A DNA stretch of 40,875 nt, taken from NCBI RefSeq assembly GCF_001612725.1, contig NZ_BDAZ01000082.1, forward strand, positions 1 to 40,875, read 5' to 3'. Origin of the DNA: Nocardia anaemiae NBRC 100462 (GTDB lineage: Bacteria; Actinomycetota; Actinomycetes; Mycobacteriales; Mycobacteriaceae). This document shows positions 7,973 to 16,500 of this stretch, one piece after another. The position numbers and the translations under genes were made by a program. The notes below the pieces were generated by a model. It was not told the DNA's origin. It saw only the letters and a program-made list of their open reading frames with translations, and did not search any database. Each line of letters opens with the position of its first letter. The stretch's first letter is position 1.

Positions 7973-8536
7973 GTGGCGGACACCAGCGACTTCAAGAACG
8001 GCCTCGTGCTGAAGATCGACGGTCAGCTCCAGCAGATCGTGGAATTCCAGCACGTCAAGCCGGGTAAGGGCCCTGCCTTCGTGCGGACCAAGCTGAAGAA
8101 CGTGCTGTCCGGCAAGGTCGTCGACAAGACCTTCAACGCGGGCGTCAAGGTGGAGACCGCCACCGTCGACCGTCGCGATATGACCTACCTGTACCACGAC
8201 GGCTCGGATTACGTCTTCATGGACGGCGAGACCTTCGACCAGATCTCCATCTCCGAGGACACCATCGGCCCTGGCGCCCGTTTCCTGCTGGAGAACATGG
8301 TCGTGCAGGTCGCCACGCACGAGGGCGCGCCGCTCTACGTCGAGCTGCCGGTCACCGTCGAGCTCGAGGTGCAGCACACCGATATCGGTCTGCAGGGCGA
8401 CCGCTCCACCGGTGGCACCAAGCCCGCCACCCTGGAGACCGGCGCCGAGGTGCAGGTTCCGCTGTTCATCAACACCGGTGACAAGCTGCGCATCGATTCG
8501 CGTGACGGCAGCTACCTCGGCCGCGTGAACGCCTGA
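7973..8536 (+). CDS. efp: Translation elongation factor P
   Basis: Binds between the P and E sites of the ribosome and relieves stalling at proline runs. 187 residues, the standard length, with three beta-barrel domains. Domain I has the loop KPGKGPAFVRTK, whose Lys at about position 32 is the site modified in some bacteria. The C-terminal signature GDKLRIDSRDGSYLGRV is intact. GTG 7973 is chosen because the protein then begins MADTSDFKNG, as in mycobacterial EF-P, with AGGAG at 7957-7961. The frame runs upstream to the pepQ stop, but that part has no family similarity. Confidence 0.97.
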   Translation: MADTSDFKNGLVLKIDGQLQQIVEFQHVKPGKGPAFVRTKLKNVLSGKVVDKTFNAGVKVETATVDRRDMTYLYHDGSDYVFMDGETFDQISISEDTIGPGARFLLENMVVQVATHEGAPLYVELPVTVELEVQHTDIGLQGDRSTGGTKPATLETGAEVQVPLFINTGDKLRIDSRDGSYLGRVNA

Positions 8537-8561
8537 TCGCCCGTCCAGGCGAACAGGGATA

Positions 8562-9080
8562 ATGACTGCTGTGGCGGAACAGCCCGGAGACAAGAAGTCC
8601 ACGTTCAAGAAGCTCGGCGCGCGACACAAGGCCCGCCGCCGGGCGGTCGATCTGCTGTTCGAGGCCGAGGCTCGCGATGTGGACGCGGCCGACCTGCTCA
8701 CCGAGCGGGCCGAGCTGGCCACCCAGGATCAAGCGGTCGCCCCGCTGCCCGCTTACACCCGCACCCTGGTCGAGGGCGTCGCCGACGATCTGGATCGGGT
8801 CGACGGCACCATCGAGTCCTACCTCAAGGATTGGGAGCTGTCCCGGCTGCCCGCGGTCGACCGGGCCATCCTGCGGATCGCGGTGTGGGAGTTGTTCCAC
8901 GCCAACGATGTTCCGCCGGTCGTCGCGGTCGACGAGGCGGTGGAGTTGGCCAAGGAGCTGTCCACCGACGATTCGCCCGGATTCGTCAACGGTGTGCTCG
9001 GTCAGGTCGTGCTGGTTGCCCCGCAGGTGCGCGCGGCCGCCGCGGCGACCAGGGCACCGCGTCCGGAGTCGCAGGCGTGA
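8562..9080 (+). CDS. nusB: Transcription antitermination factor NusB
   Basis: RNA-binding partner of NusE (S10) in rRNA antitermination. 172 residues: a short charged leader, then the all-helical NusB fold with ARHKARRRAVDLLFEAE (about 20-36), LSRLPAVDRAILRIAVWEL (about 94-112) and VAVDEAVELAKELSTDDSPG FVNGVLG near the C-terminus, all diagnostic. An Ala/Arg-rich tail follows. ATG 8562 has AGGG four bases upstream; GTG 8571 is an alternative. It lies 25 bases after efp. The next gene starts inside its stop codon. Confidence 0.95.
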   Translation: MTAVAEQPGDKKSTFKKLGARHKARRRAVDLLFEAEARDVDAADLLTERAELATQDQAVAPLPAYTRTLVEGVADDLDRVDGTIESYLKDWELSRLPAVDRAILRIAVWELFHANDVPPVVAVDEAVELAKELSTDDSPGFVNGVLGQVVLVAPQVRAAAAATRAPRPESQA

Positions 9081-9343
9081 TCAACAAGTACTTGGTCATG
9101 GCTATGCGCAAGCCGTCGTTCGATCCCGCTGTCATCGAACCGCACCGACAGTTCCTGAACGAGCTGTTGCAGCGCGGGCAATTGGTGGAGAGCGGTCGGT
9201 TCACCGACGGCACCGGCGGTGCGTACGTGATTCGCGCCGAAAGTCTCGAAGCCGCAAGGGAAATCGCGTTCACCGACCCGGTGCATACCACCGGTTCCTC
9301 GGCTCTCACCGTGTACGAGTGGGAGATCGCGGTCTCCGCCTGA
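9077..9343 (+). CDS. YciI-like small protein
   Basis: 88-residue protein with the YciI (dimeric alpha-beta barrel) pattern: an N-terminal beta strand (INKYLVMAMRKP), HRQFLNELLQRGQLVESGRF in the helix-loop region, and a C-terminal ALTVYEWEI strand. The central segment AESLEAAREIAFTDP is the usual YciI helix before the DP motif. Members are enzyme-like or dimerisation modules of mostly unknown role. The start is GTG 9077, which shares bases with the nusB TGA (GTGA), so it is translationally coupled. It is the last gene of the pepQ-efp-nusB transcript and is followed by a perfect 12-bp hairpin. Confidence 0.82.
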   Translation: MINKYLVMAMRKPSFDPAVIEPHRQFLNELLQRGQLVESGRFTDGTGGAYVIRAESLEAAREIAFTDPVHTTGSSALTVYEWEIAVSA

Positions 9344-9353
9344 CCCGCGAACC

Positions 9354-9395
9354 GAACAGCCGCACGCCTCGATTGGTGTGCGGCTGTTCGTATTT
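9354..9395 (+). terminator. Hairpin terminator after the nusB operon
   Basis: GAACAGCCGCAC (9354-9365) and GTGCGGCTGTTC (9378-9389) form a perfect 12-bp stem around a 12-base loop, followed by GTATTT. The stem starts 11 bases after the YciI-like stop. The U-tract is short, but the stem is strong and well placed. Confidence 0.8.
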
Positions 9396-9685
9396 CGGTA
9401 CCCGTCCGCGCTCCCGCCGGTGGGTGTACGGGCCCAGCGGGAGCGGACCGCGAGCCGACCACTGCGACGGTCTCGCGGATTCGGGTGTGCCGGATCCGCA
9501 GCGAGATACCGCATCCCGAACCGTGACACCTTCCCGATACTGGTTCCTCAACCGCACTCGAGGTCAAGCCGATGTGATCCGCACCACCTGGCTGGTCACG
9601 GGTTGTGATGGACTCACCAATCGATACGCCGTCGTAGCCGGGTGCACCTATCCTGGGGAGAAACCCTTGGGGAGGCCGAAAACGT
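9396..9685. other. Non-coding gap before the two-TM gene
   Basis: About 290 bases without a supported gene. A second hairpin lies at 9404-9448: GTCCGCGCTCCCG against CGGGAGCGGAC with one bulged base and a 21-base loop, no T-run. TATCCT at 9649-9654 is a plausible -10 for the next gene, placing a start near 9661 and a leader of about 25 bases with GGGGAGG at 9670-9676. Beyond these nothing was recognised. This gap marks the left edge of the accessory block. Confidence 0.5.
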
Positions 9686-10582
9686 ATGGGACGGGTTCTG
9701 ATCTGGCTGCGCAACAATATCGACGGTCTCGTCGCGTTGGTGCTCGCGGTGATTTTCGGCGTGATATCGCTGATCGATATCGGACTGTTCGATTCGGATC
9801 TGATCAACGCGGTCATTCTGCTGGTACTCGGCCTGCTGGCCACCACGCTGCTGCGCGATCGGCACTTGTCGGCCAAGGCAATTCGCGATACGACTTCGGT
9901 GCAATTGCTCTACGGCCCCGAGATCGGACATGCGCATACACTGGCCCGGCGCGGCACCGAACAGTGGCTTTTCAAGGGCGGCACCGGAACCTACCTGCGC
10001 GCGGTGACGCTGCGGGAGTGCGTGGAGAACGCGCGTCGCGAACAGCGTCCGCTGCGGATCCAGATCGAGGTGCTCGATCCGACCAATGAACAGCTGTGCA
10101 AGACCTACGCGCAGTTCCGCTCCTCGCTCGTGCCCGAGGCCGACCGCACCGGCGAACTGTGGACCACCGAACGCACCCGCAAGGAGTCCTTCGCGACGGT
10201 GCTGGCGGCCTGCTGGTACCGGCAGCGGTTCACCTTCCTGACCATCGATGTCGGGCTCTCGACCGTGATGACGACCTTCCGCTGGGACCTCTCGTCGAGT
10301 TGCGTCATTGTCACGCAGGACAACCCGAATACTCCGGCCCTGATGTTCGAGCGGGACAAGCCCTACTACCGGGACTTCAACCGCGAACTCGTGGCCAGTT
10401 TCAAGCAGGCCAGACAGGTGCCGCTGAGCCGGAGCGAGGAACTCCCGCTCGCCGATGAGCCGTCGGTCGATCAGACTCGTGCGCTATTCGATCTCCTCGG
10501 TCTCGCACTACCGGCTTCCTATACCGATCGCGATGTCGCCGATATCGTGCGACGCGCACTGCAGCCGAGGAATCCGTACTGA
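9686..10582 (+). CDS. Unrecognised two-TM protein with large cytoplasmic domain
   Basis: 298 residues. Two hydrophobic helices at the N-terminus (about 13-33 and 36-56) form a hairpin anchor. The following 240 residues are soluble and probably cytoplasmic because Arg/His residues (LLRDRHLSAK) follow the second helix. Conspicuous motifs are WLFKGGTGTYLR (94-105), LRIQIEVLDPTNEQLC (about 123-138), and AACWYRQRF (about 175-183). No catalytic motif is recognised; the spacing of conserved-looking blocks is reminiscent of phospholipase D-like folds but the HKD motif is absent. ATG 9686 follows GGGGAGG by nine bases. Its stop abuts the next start (TGAATG), and with the cupin and phosphatase genes it forms a tight three-gene operon. 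Confidence 0.8.
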   Translation: MGRVLIWLRNNIDGLVALVLAVIFGVISLIDIGLFDSDLINAVILLVLGLLATTLLRDRHLSAKAIRDTTSVQLLYGPEIGHAHTLARRGTEQWLFKGGTGTYLRAVTLRECVENARREQRPLRIQIEVLDPTNEQLCKTYAQFRSSLVPEADRTGELWTTERTRKESFATVLAACWYRQRFTFLTIDVGLSTVMTTFRWDLSSSCVIVTQDNPNTPALMFERDKPYYRDFNRELVASFKQARQVPLSRSEELPLADEPSVDQTRALFDLLGLALPASYTDRDVADIVRRALQPRNPY

Positions 10583-11269
10583 ATGAACGATTACGCGCGA
10601 CTACAAAAGCTGATCGGCTCCGATGCGGCGGCTCCCGCGGTGCGCGGCTGGGCGCGTGATTTCATGACCGCGGTGCTCGACGGTCGCGCCGAGGTCGGTG
10701 CGATCCGACATCCATTGGGTTTTTTGTGTTTTCCCGCGTGGCGCGATGGCGGACTCGGCGTCTGCGTGCACGTCTGGACCGATGGGCTGCGCTCGCATCC
10801 GACGACCTCGGCGATGCACGCGCACAGCTGGGATCTGCTCAGCGTCGTCTTGTACGGCGAGGTCGGTAACGAGATACTCGAAGTGGACAGTGCTGCGGAC
10901 GGGGCGACCCATCGCATCTTCGAAATCCACAGTGGCGCCGACGGTGACGTGGTGCGGGCGACCGAGCGTCTGGTCCGCTATCGCACCCGATCCAGCGAAC
11001 ATTTCCGTGCGGGCGAGGTATACACCCTGCCACACGGGGTATTTCACCTCTCCGACGTGCGGGGTGAGGCGGCCACCGTGGTGCTCGGCGAGGTTCGCCG
11101 CGGCCGACCGGACCGATCGCTGGGCACCCTCGCCACCGAAGACCACTGGGTGCACCGGACCAGTTGCACCCGCACCGAAACCCGGCGCGCCGCGCAAACG
11201 GTGCTGGACCACCTGCAGGAACCCACCCTGCCGGAACAACTGGAGGACCGATGCGAGCAGGCGACATAG
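10583..11269 (+). CDS. Cupin-like protein of unknown role
   Basis: 228 residues. A cupin-type metal site is visible: His79 and His81 in SAMHAHSWDLLSVVLYG (HxHxxD, about 77-93), and the second cupin motif in GEVYTLPHGVFHLSDV with His151 and His155. The central fold is thus a single beta-barrel of the kind used by cysteine dioxygenase-like or sugar-binding cupins; substrate not inferable. The start ATG is immediately after the stop of the two-TM gene, and the 3' end overlaps the phosphatase start by 19 bases, so all three proteins are probably made together. Cupin assignment is by motif only. Confidence 0.75.
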   Translation: MNDYARLQKLIGSDAAAPAVRGWARDFMTAVLDGRAEVGAIRHPLGFLCFPAWRDGGLGVCVHVWTDGLRSHPTTSAMHAHSWDLLSVVLYGEVGNEILEVDSAADGATHRIFEIHSGADGDVVRATERLVRYRTRSSEHFRAGEVYTLPHGVFHLSDVRGEAATVVLGEVRRGRPDRSLGTLATEDHWVHRTSCTRTETRRAAQTVLDHLQEPTLPEQLEDRCEQAT

Positions 11270-12177
11270 CGAACCTGATGCTGCCACTGGATGATCCGAC
11301 GCTGGCCGATCCGGATCCGATCAGCCCCTTCGACCGGCTGGACACCGTTCTGCTCACCGCTGCCGAGGTTGCCAGGGAGGCGGCGATCGAGGCCGGGCGC
11401 GCGATTCGGGAGGGTCTGGCCGGATCGCTCACGGTCCGCACGAAGGACGCCAGCGGTGATCTGGTCACCGATCTGGACCTGCGTGCCGAACATATCATCG
11501 TCGGCCATATCCGCCGGGTCTTCCCGCACCATCGCATCCTCGCCGAGGAATCCGGGCTGCATGGGGTCGACGATTCCTGGTGCTGGGTCGTCGATCCGCT
11601 GGACGGCACCAATAACATCGCCATCGGCCTGCCGGTATGCACCATCGGTATCGCACTGTGCCACAACGGAGTTCCGGTACTCGGCATCGTCCACGAACCT
11701 CTGGCCGACCGCACCTGGTCCGCCGTGCGCGGTTCCGGCGCGACGGGTCCGGACGGCCCGCTCTGGCGACCGCCGCACCGTCCCAGCGAATCCGCCCCGA
11801 CCCTGGCCTGGCTGCAGGGCTATCCGGTGGCCCGCACCGACACCACGGCACGTGCCCTGCGCCTGGCCCTGGAATCCGGCTCCCGTCGCCTGATCCAACT
11901 GTGGTCTCCGCTGCTGTGCTGGGTCATGTTGAGCCGCGGCGATATCGACGGATTCGTCGGTTACCGAGCGGGTTTGGTCGACTTGCCCGCAGGCACCCTG
12001 CTGGCCCGCGAATCCGGCATCCACATCACCGATTTCGACGGCGCACCGCTCGACGACCATCTCGACCTCCCGGGCGGCGAAGTGAACTTCATTGCCGCCA
12101 GTGCCGAGATGCTGCCCGAGCTGGCTTTGCTGGTGAAGGCCGCCGCCGAGGTGAGTGTGACTGGGCTGCCGGGCTGA
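11251..12177 (+). CDS. Inositol monophosphatase-family phosphatase
   Basis: 308 residues of the Mg-dependent, Li-sensitive phosphatase fold (inositol monophosphatase, FBPase, CysQ). Seen: DLVTDLDLRAE (about 70-80), the metal Glu pair in RILAEESG (99-100), and VVDPLDGTNN with Asp115 and Asp118. The third motif, usually WDxAAG, reads VDLPAG with Asp244 kept, so catalysis is still plausible. Substrates in the family range from inositol phosphates to 3'-phosphoadenosine phosphates, and the sequence does not decide. ATG 11251 follows GGAGG (TGGAGGACCG), inside the end of the cupin gene. Last gene of the three-gene cassette; convergent with the permease gene. Confidence 0.85.
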   Translation: MRAGDIANLMLPLDDPTLADPDPISPFDRLDTVLLTAAEVAREAAIEAGRAIREGLAGSLTVRTKDASGDLVTDLDLRAEHIIVGHIRRVFPHHRILAEESGLHGVDDSWCWVVDPLDGTNNIAIGLPVCTIGIALCHNGVPVLGIVHEPLADRTWSAVRGSGATGPDGPLWRPPHRPSESAPTLAWLQGYPVARTDTTARALRLALESGSRRLIQLWSPLLCWVMLSRGDIDGFVGYRAGLVDLPAGTLLARESGIHITDFDGAPLDDHLDLPGGEVNFIAASAEMLPELALLVKAAAEVSVTGLPG

Positions 12178-12189
12178 ACGGGCGGTGAG

Positions 12190-13467
12190 CTAACCCGTCG
12201 CCAGCAGCGTAGCCACGGCACCGGTCGTAGCGACGATGGCGAGTCCGAGTCCGGTGAGCACGAACCGCCGCATCGGCACCCGAACCCCGTGGGTCCGGCA
12301 GAACTCCAGACACAGCAGCGTCGCCAGCGACGCCCATGGCGTCACGATCGGCCCGACATTGGTGCCGATGAGCAAGGCCAGCAACTGATTTCGATTCTCC
12401 GCGGGCACCACTGCCTCACCCGCGGTGTAAGCCGGAAGATTATTGGCCACATTGGACAATCCGGCGCCCGCGCCCGCCGCCCGGTATGCCCCGACTACTC
12501 CGGAGTCGTGCCCGATCAGCGCTTGCATGACGTCGGCGAGTCCGAACCTGCTGAGTGTCGGCACCACCAGGAACAACCCGATCACGAAAACCAGCAACTG
12601 CCACGGGATCAGCGATAGTCGCAGCGAGGATCGGTCGAAGATCGCGAAGGCGATCACCGCGATGGCGGCGGCGAGGGTGGCGGCGATACCGATCCGGTCA
12701 CCCACGAACGGGATCGCCAGAATGAACAGCAGACACGCGCCTGCCGTCGTGTAGAACAGTGTGCGTTCCCTGGCATCAGCCGGACGAATCGGTTCCGGCG
12801 GCGTATATCGGTCGGTTTCACGTCGACCGCGCCGCCAATACCAGACCCATAGGCACACCATGGTCGCCGTGATCGACACCAGCTGCGGCGCCCACATCCG
12901 CGCCGCGAAATCCGTGGCGCGCAAGGCAACCCGATCGGCGGCGAGCAGATTGGTGAGATTCGAGACCGGCAGCAGCAGACTCGCGGTATTGGCCAGCCAG
13001 AGCGTGGTCATCGCCAGCGGCAGCGATGGAATCCGGGCCGGTACCGCCAGCGCGAGCATGATCGGAGTCAGCAGGACGGCAGTGGTATCGAGATTGAGCA
13101 GAATCGTTGTCGCCGACGCGAAAAGCACACAGAGCAGGAACAGCGCCGGATAGTAGCCGCGCCCGAGGATGGCAAGCCGGTGTGCGATCACATCGAACAC
13201 CTTGGCCTGCCGCGTCAGCTCCGCGAGAATGATCACACTGCACAGGAACAGCAGCAGCGGACCGATCCGGCGCATATTGTCCGCGGCCTCGGCGCGCGGC
13301 AGCAATCCGGTCGCCACGCACAGCAGTCCGGCCGCGAACAGCCCGAGCCGGACCCAATCCAGCGTGCTCAGCGCCCGTCTCGGCGGCGCGGACACCAGGG
13401 CACTCGACGGCGGGTTCTCCGCGGCGGAATCGACCTGTTGTTCGGACACATGCCCATCATGCAGCAT
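12190..13467 (-). CDS. ArsB/SLC13-like permease
   Basis: About 425 residues with ten or more hydrophobic segments separated by short loops. The pattern fits the ion-transporter superfamily (ArsB, NhaD, DASS): LLLNLDTTAVLLTPIMLALA (about residue 125-145 of this reading) is the usual first half-repeat hairpin, and SNVANNLPAYTAGEAV with GTNVGPIVTPWASLATLL is the second. The ion or substrate is not determinable; arsenite or dicarboxylate are both precedented. The start is uncertain: ATG 13467, GTG 13449 and GTG 13536 are all in frame and none has a good ribosome site. It diverges from the giant TIR-NACHT-WD40 gene across 86 bases and has no ars regulator nearby. Confidence 0.8.
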   Translation of the reverse strand: MLHDGHVSEQQVDSAAENPPSSALVSAPPRRALSTLDWVRLGLFAAGLLCVATGLLPRAEAADNMRRIGPLLLFLCSVIILAELTRQAKVFDVIAHRLAILGRGYYPALFLLCVLFASATTILLNLDTTAVLLTPIMLALAVPARIPSLPLAMTTLWLANTASLLLPVSNLTNLLAADRVALRATDFAARMWAPQLVSITATMVCLWVWYWRRGRRETDRYTPPEPIRPADARERTLFYTTAGACLLFILAIPFVGDRIGIAATLAAAIAVIAFAIFDRSSLRLSLIPWQLLVFVIGLFLVVPTLSRFGLADVMQALIGHDSGVVGAYRAAGAGAGLSNVANNLPAYTAGEAVVPAENRNQLLALLIGTNVGPIVTPWASLATLLCLEFCRTHGVRVPMRRFVLTGLGLAIVATTGAVATLLATG

Positions 13468-13553
13468 ATCGGCTGGGCCACTTCCGCCTTCGGTCCGCGT
13501 CGTAATGATCTTCTGCCGTTTGGCGTGGCCAGCCACCGGGGCATACTGATGCT

Positions 13554-16500
13554 GTGACTTCGGGCGGGCGGCGGGACTTCTTCATCAGCTATTCACCGGC
13601 CGACGAGCGATGGGCCACATGGTTGGCATGGCAGTTGGAGACCGCGGGCTACAGCACCCTCATCCAGGCCTGGGATTTCGTGCCGGGCACCAACTTCATC
13701 GATTTCATGGATCGCGGCGTGCGCGATTCGGCGGTGGTGCTGGTAGTGCTGTCGGAGAACTATCTCGGTTCCTACTACGGAACCATGGAATGGCAGGCGG
13801 CCTACCGCACCGATCCGGGCAAGCTCATGCCGGTACGCATCGCCGAATGCACGCTCGAGGGTCTGCTCGCCACCATCACCTATGTCGACCTGGTGCGGGT
13901 GTCCACCGCTGAACAGGCGCGGCGAATCGTTTTGGAGCGGGTCGGACATCTGCTCGCGGGGCGGGCGAAGCCACCTTCGGAGCCGGGGTTCCCGCACGAG
14001 GGGCCGGACCGCTTCGCCGTCGAAACCCTCACGGACACACCCGTATCCGCACTCCCGCGCCGCACACCGGTTGCGGCCCCGGCATTTCCGGGTGCCACCG
14101 ATCATGACGAGCCGCGCACCAGCGTCTCGGTGCTGCATGTGGCTGGTCCGCGCTTCGGTCGTGGGCTGCTCGCGCCGGACGAGCCGAGCACCGCGGCCGA
14201 ATTGCAGGCACGCATCCACGCCAATGTCACCCACCTGGTGAATCAGGGCGTGGCCAAACCGGATTTGATCGTGGTGTCCGGGGATATGACCGAATCCGGC
14301 CGTCCCCGCGAGGTCGAGGAGGCGCTGACATTTCTGAGCGGACTGCGCACGCTGCTCGGCCTCGGTCCGGAGCGGCTGATTGTGGTGCCCGGCAATCACG
14401 ATGTCTCCAAACCGGCCTGCCACGCGTACTTCCTGAGCTGTGAGGCCCGCGACCGCAAACCGCAGCCGCCGTACTTTCCCAAGCTCGAGCAGTTCGCGCG
14501 GATGTTCGGCGCGCTGTACCAGGGCCTGGACCATCTCGTCTTCGATGTCGGTCAGCCGTGGACGCTGTTCCCGATTCCCGAATTGCGGATGGTGGTCGCC
14601 GGACTCAATTCCACCATGGCCGCGACCCATCTGCCCGAGGACGATTACGGCCGAATCGGCGAACCGCAGGCGTCCTGGTTCGCCGAGCGGTTGCGCCCGT
14701 TCGAGGAGAACGGGTGGTTGCGACTGGGCGTTGTCCGGCACGATCCGCTGCCCGGCGCGGGCACGCCCGCCCATGATCCGGAGCTGCTGCGCGATGCGGA
14801 TACGCTGTCCCGGCTGCTCGGCGGCCGGTTGAATCTGCTGCTGCACGGTCCGGGACCCGGTGGGCCGCATCTGGATCGGCTCGACAACGCACTGCCCGTG
14901 CTGCCCGCTGCCGCACCGGGGCGCGATGAGATCATCCAGCTCACCGCCGCTGGCCTGGCGCGTTTCTCCGGACGCGGTGAGTCCACCGCACAACTCGAAT
15001 TCGATTGGCTGAAGGTGACCGCGGCGCTGCCGACGGACAAGCAGCCCGAGCTCCTCGGATCGGACGAGCCCGAGCTTGCCGAACCCCCCGCCGAATCACC
15101 GGCGGTCGATCCGCACGGGCGTCTGCTCGAGCGCGTCGCCGAGGTGTGCGAGACCCGTTATCCCGGCGCGAAAGTCCGGCGGGTCGAGGTGGAGCCGCCA
15201 CACCTGTTGATCACCAGGGAGGACGACGAGGTCATCGCCCAGTGGCGCGTCGGTGTGCATGTCGGTGATATGACCAGGCAGGTGGTGGAGGATTTCCTCG
15301 GCCACGATCCGGAATACGGTTCCGAACTCGTGTATCGCGGTGCGGCGCCGCCGCGTTCGCTGCGCGAGGAGGCGGCCAGCCACGGGCTGCGGGTGCGCAG
15401 CTTCACCGAATTCCAGGGCCTGCTCGATCTGGACGACTACCTCACGCACCAGGCGGCGCGGTTGCGCGCGGATCGCACCTATCCGCCGGAATTGTATGTG
15501 CCGCAGCGCTTCCGGATCCTCGAACACGGCGACCAGCAGATCCGCGATGATCTGGTCGGCGAACTGATGAAGGTGATCGCCGCCGACCACGGCCGATTCA
15601 TCCTGATACTCGGTGACTTCGGGCGCGGGAAAACCTTCGCGCTGCGCGAGCTGGCCCGTCGCATCACCGAAACCATGCCCGCGCTGATTCCGATCCTGAT
15701 CGACCTGCGGACCTTGGACAAAACCCATTCGGTGGACGGTCTGGTCGCCGCACATCTGGCCAATCACGGCGAGGACCGGATCGATCTGAAGGCGCTGCAC
15801 TACATGCTGCGCGAGGGGCGGGTGGTGCTGCTGTTCGACGGCTTCGACGAACTCGTCACTCGGATCAGCTACGACTTCGCCGCCGACCACCTCGAAACCC
15901 TGCTGCAGGCCGCTGTCGGCAAGGCCAAGATCATCGTGGCCAGCCGCACCCAGCACTTCGAATCCCGCGCCCAGGTGCTCACCGCTCTCGGCGAACGCGT
16001 CGGACTGCTGCAGGACCGGCGCATCGTGAGCATCGAGGATTTCGCGCCCGCGCAGATCCACGCCTTCCTGACCAACCGCTACGGCGGCGACATCCGCCGC
16101 GCCGACGCCAGAATGGGCTTGATCACCGGGATCGAGGATCTGCTCGGACTGGCACAGAATCCCAGGATGCTCGGCTTCATCGCCGATCTGGACGAGCGGC
16201 GGTTACGGGCCGCGGCAGGTGCGAAACAGACGGTGGGTCCGGCCGGGCTGTACCGGGAGATCCTGGAGTCCTGGCTCACCTATGAGGCCGACCGGACCGC
16301 GGGCGTGGCCGGTGCGCTACCCGGGCTGCGCCTGCACGAATTGTGGCTCGGTGTCACGGCATTCGCCCTACGCGTCTGGGAAACCGGCGAGCCGTATCTG
16401 CGACTGTCCGAATTGACCGAGGTGGCAGCGGATCTGGCGGAGCTGACCGGATCGAGCCGGATGTCGGTGCAGCAGTCGGCGCATGCCATCGGCTCCGGCA

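Noticed and set aside
8677..10089. 470-codon + strand frame covering the nusB-to-two-TM-gene gap
   Set aside because: It overlaps nusB and the two-TM gene in another frame, crosses a terminator hairpin and has Arg/Ser-rich shadow composition.
9686..12177. CBASS-type system
   Set aside because: There is no nucleotidyltransferase, ubiquitin-like transfer gene or SAVED domain next to the two-TM gene, so a CBASS label is not supported.
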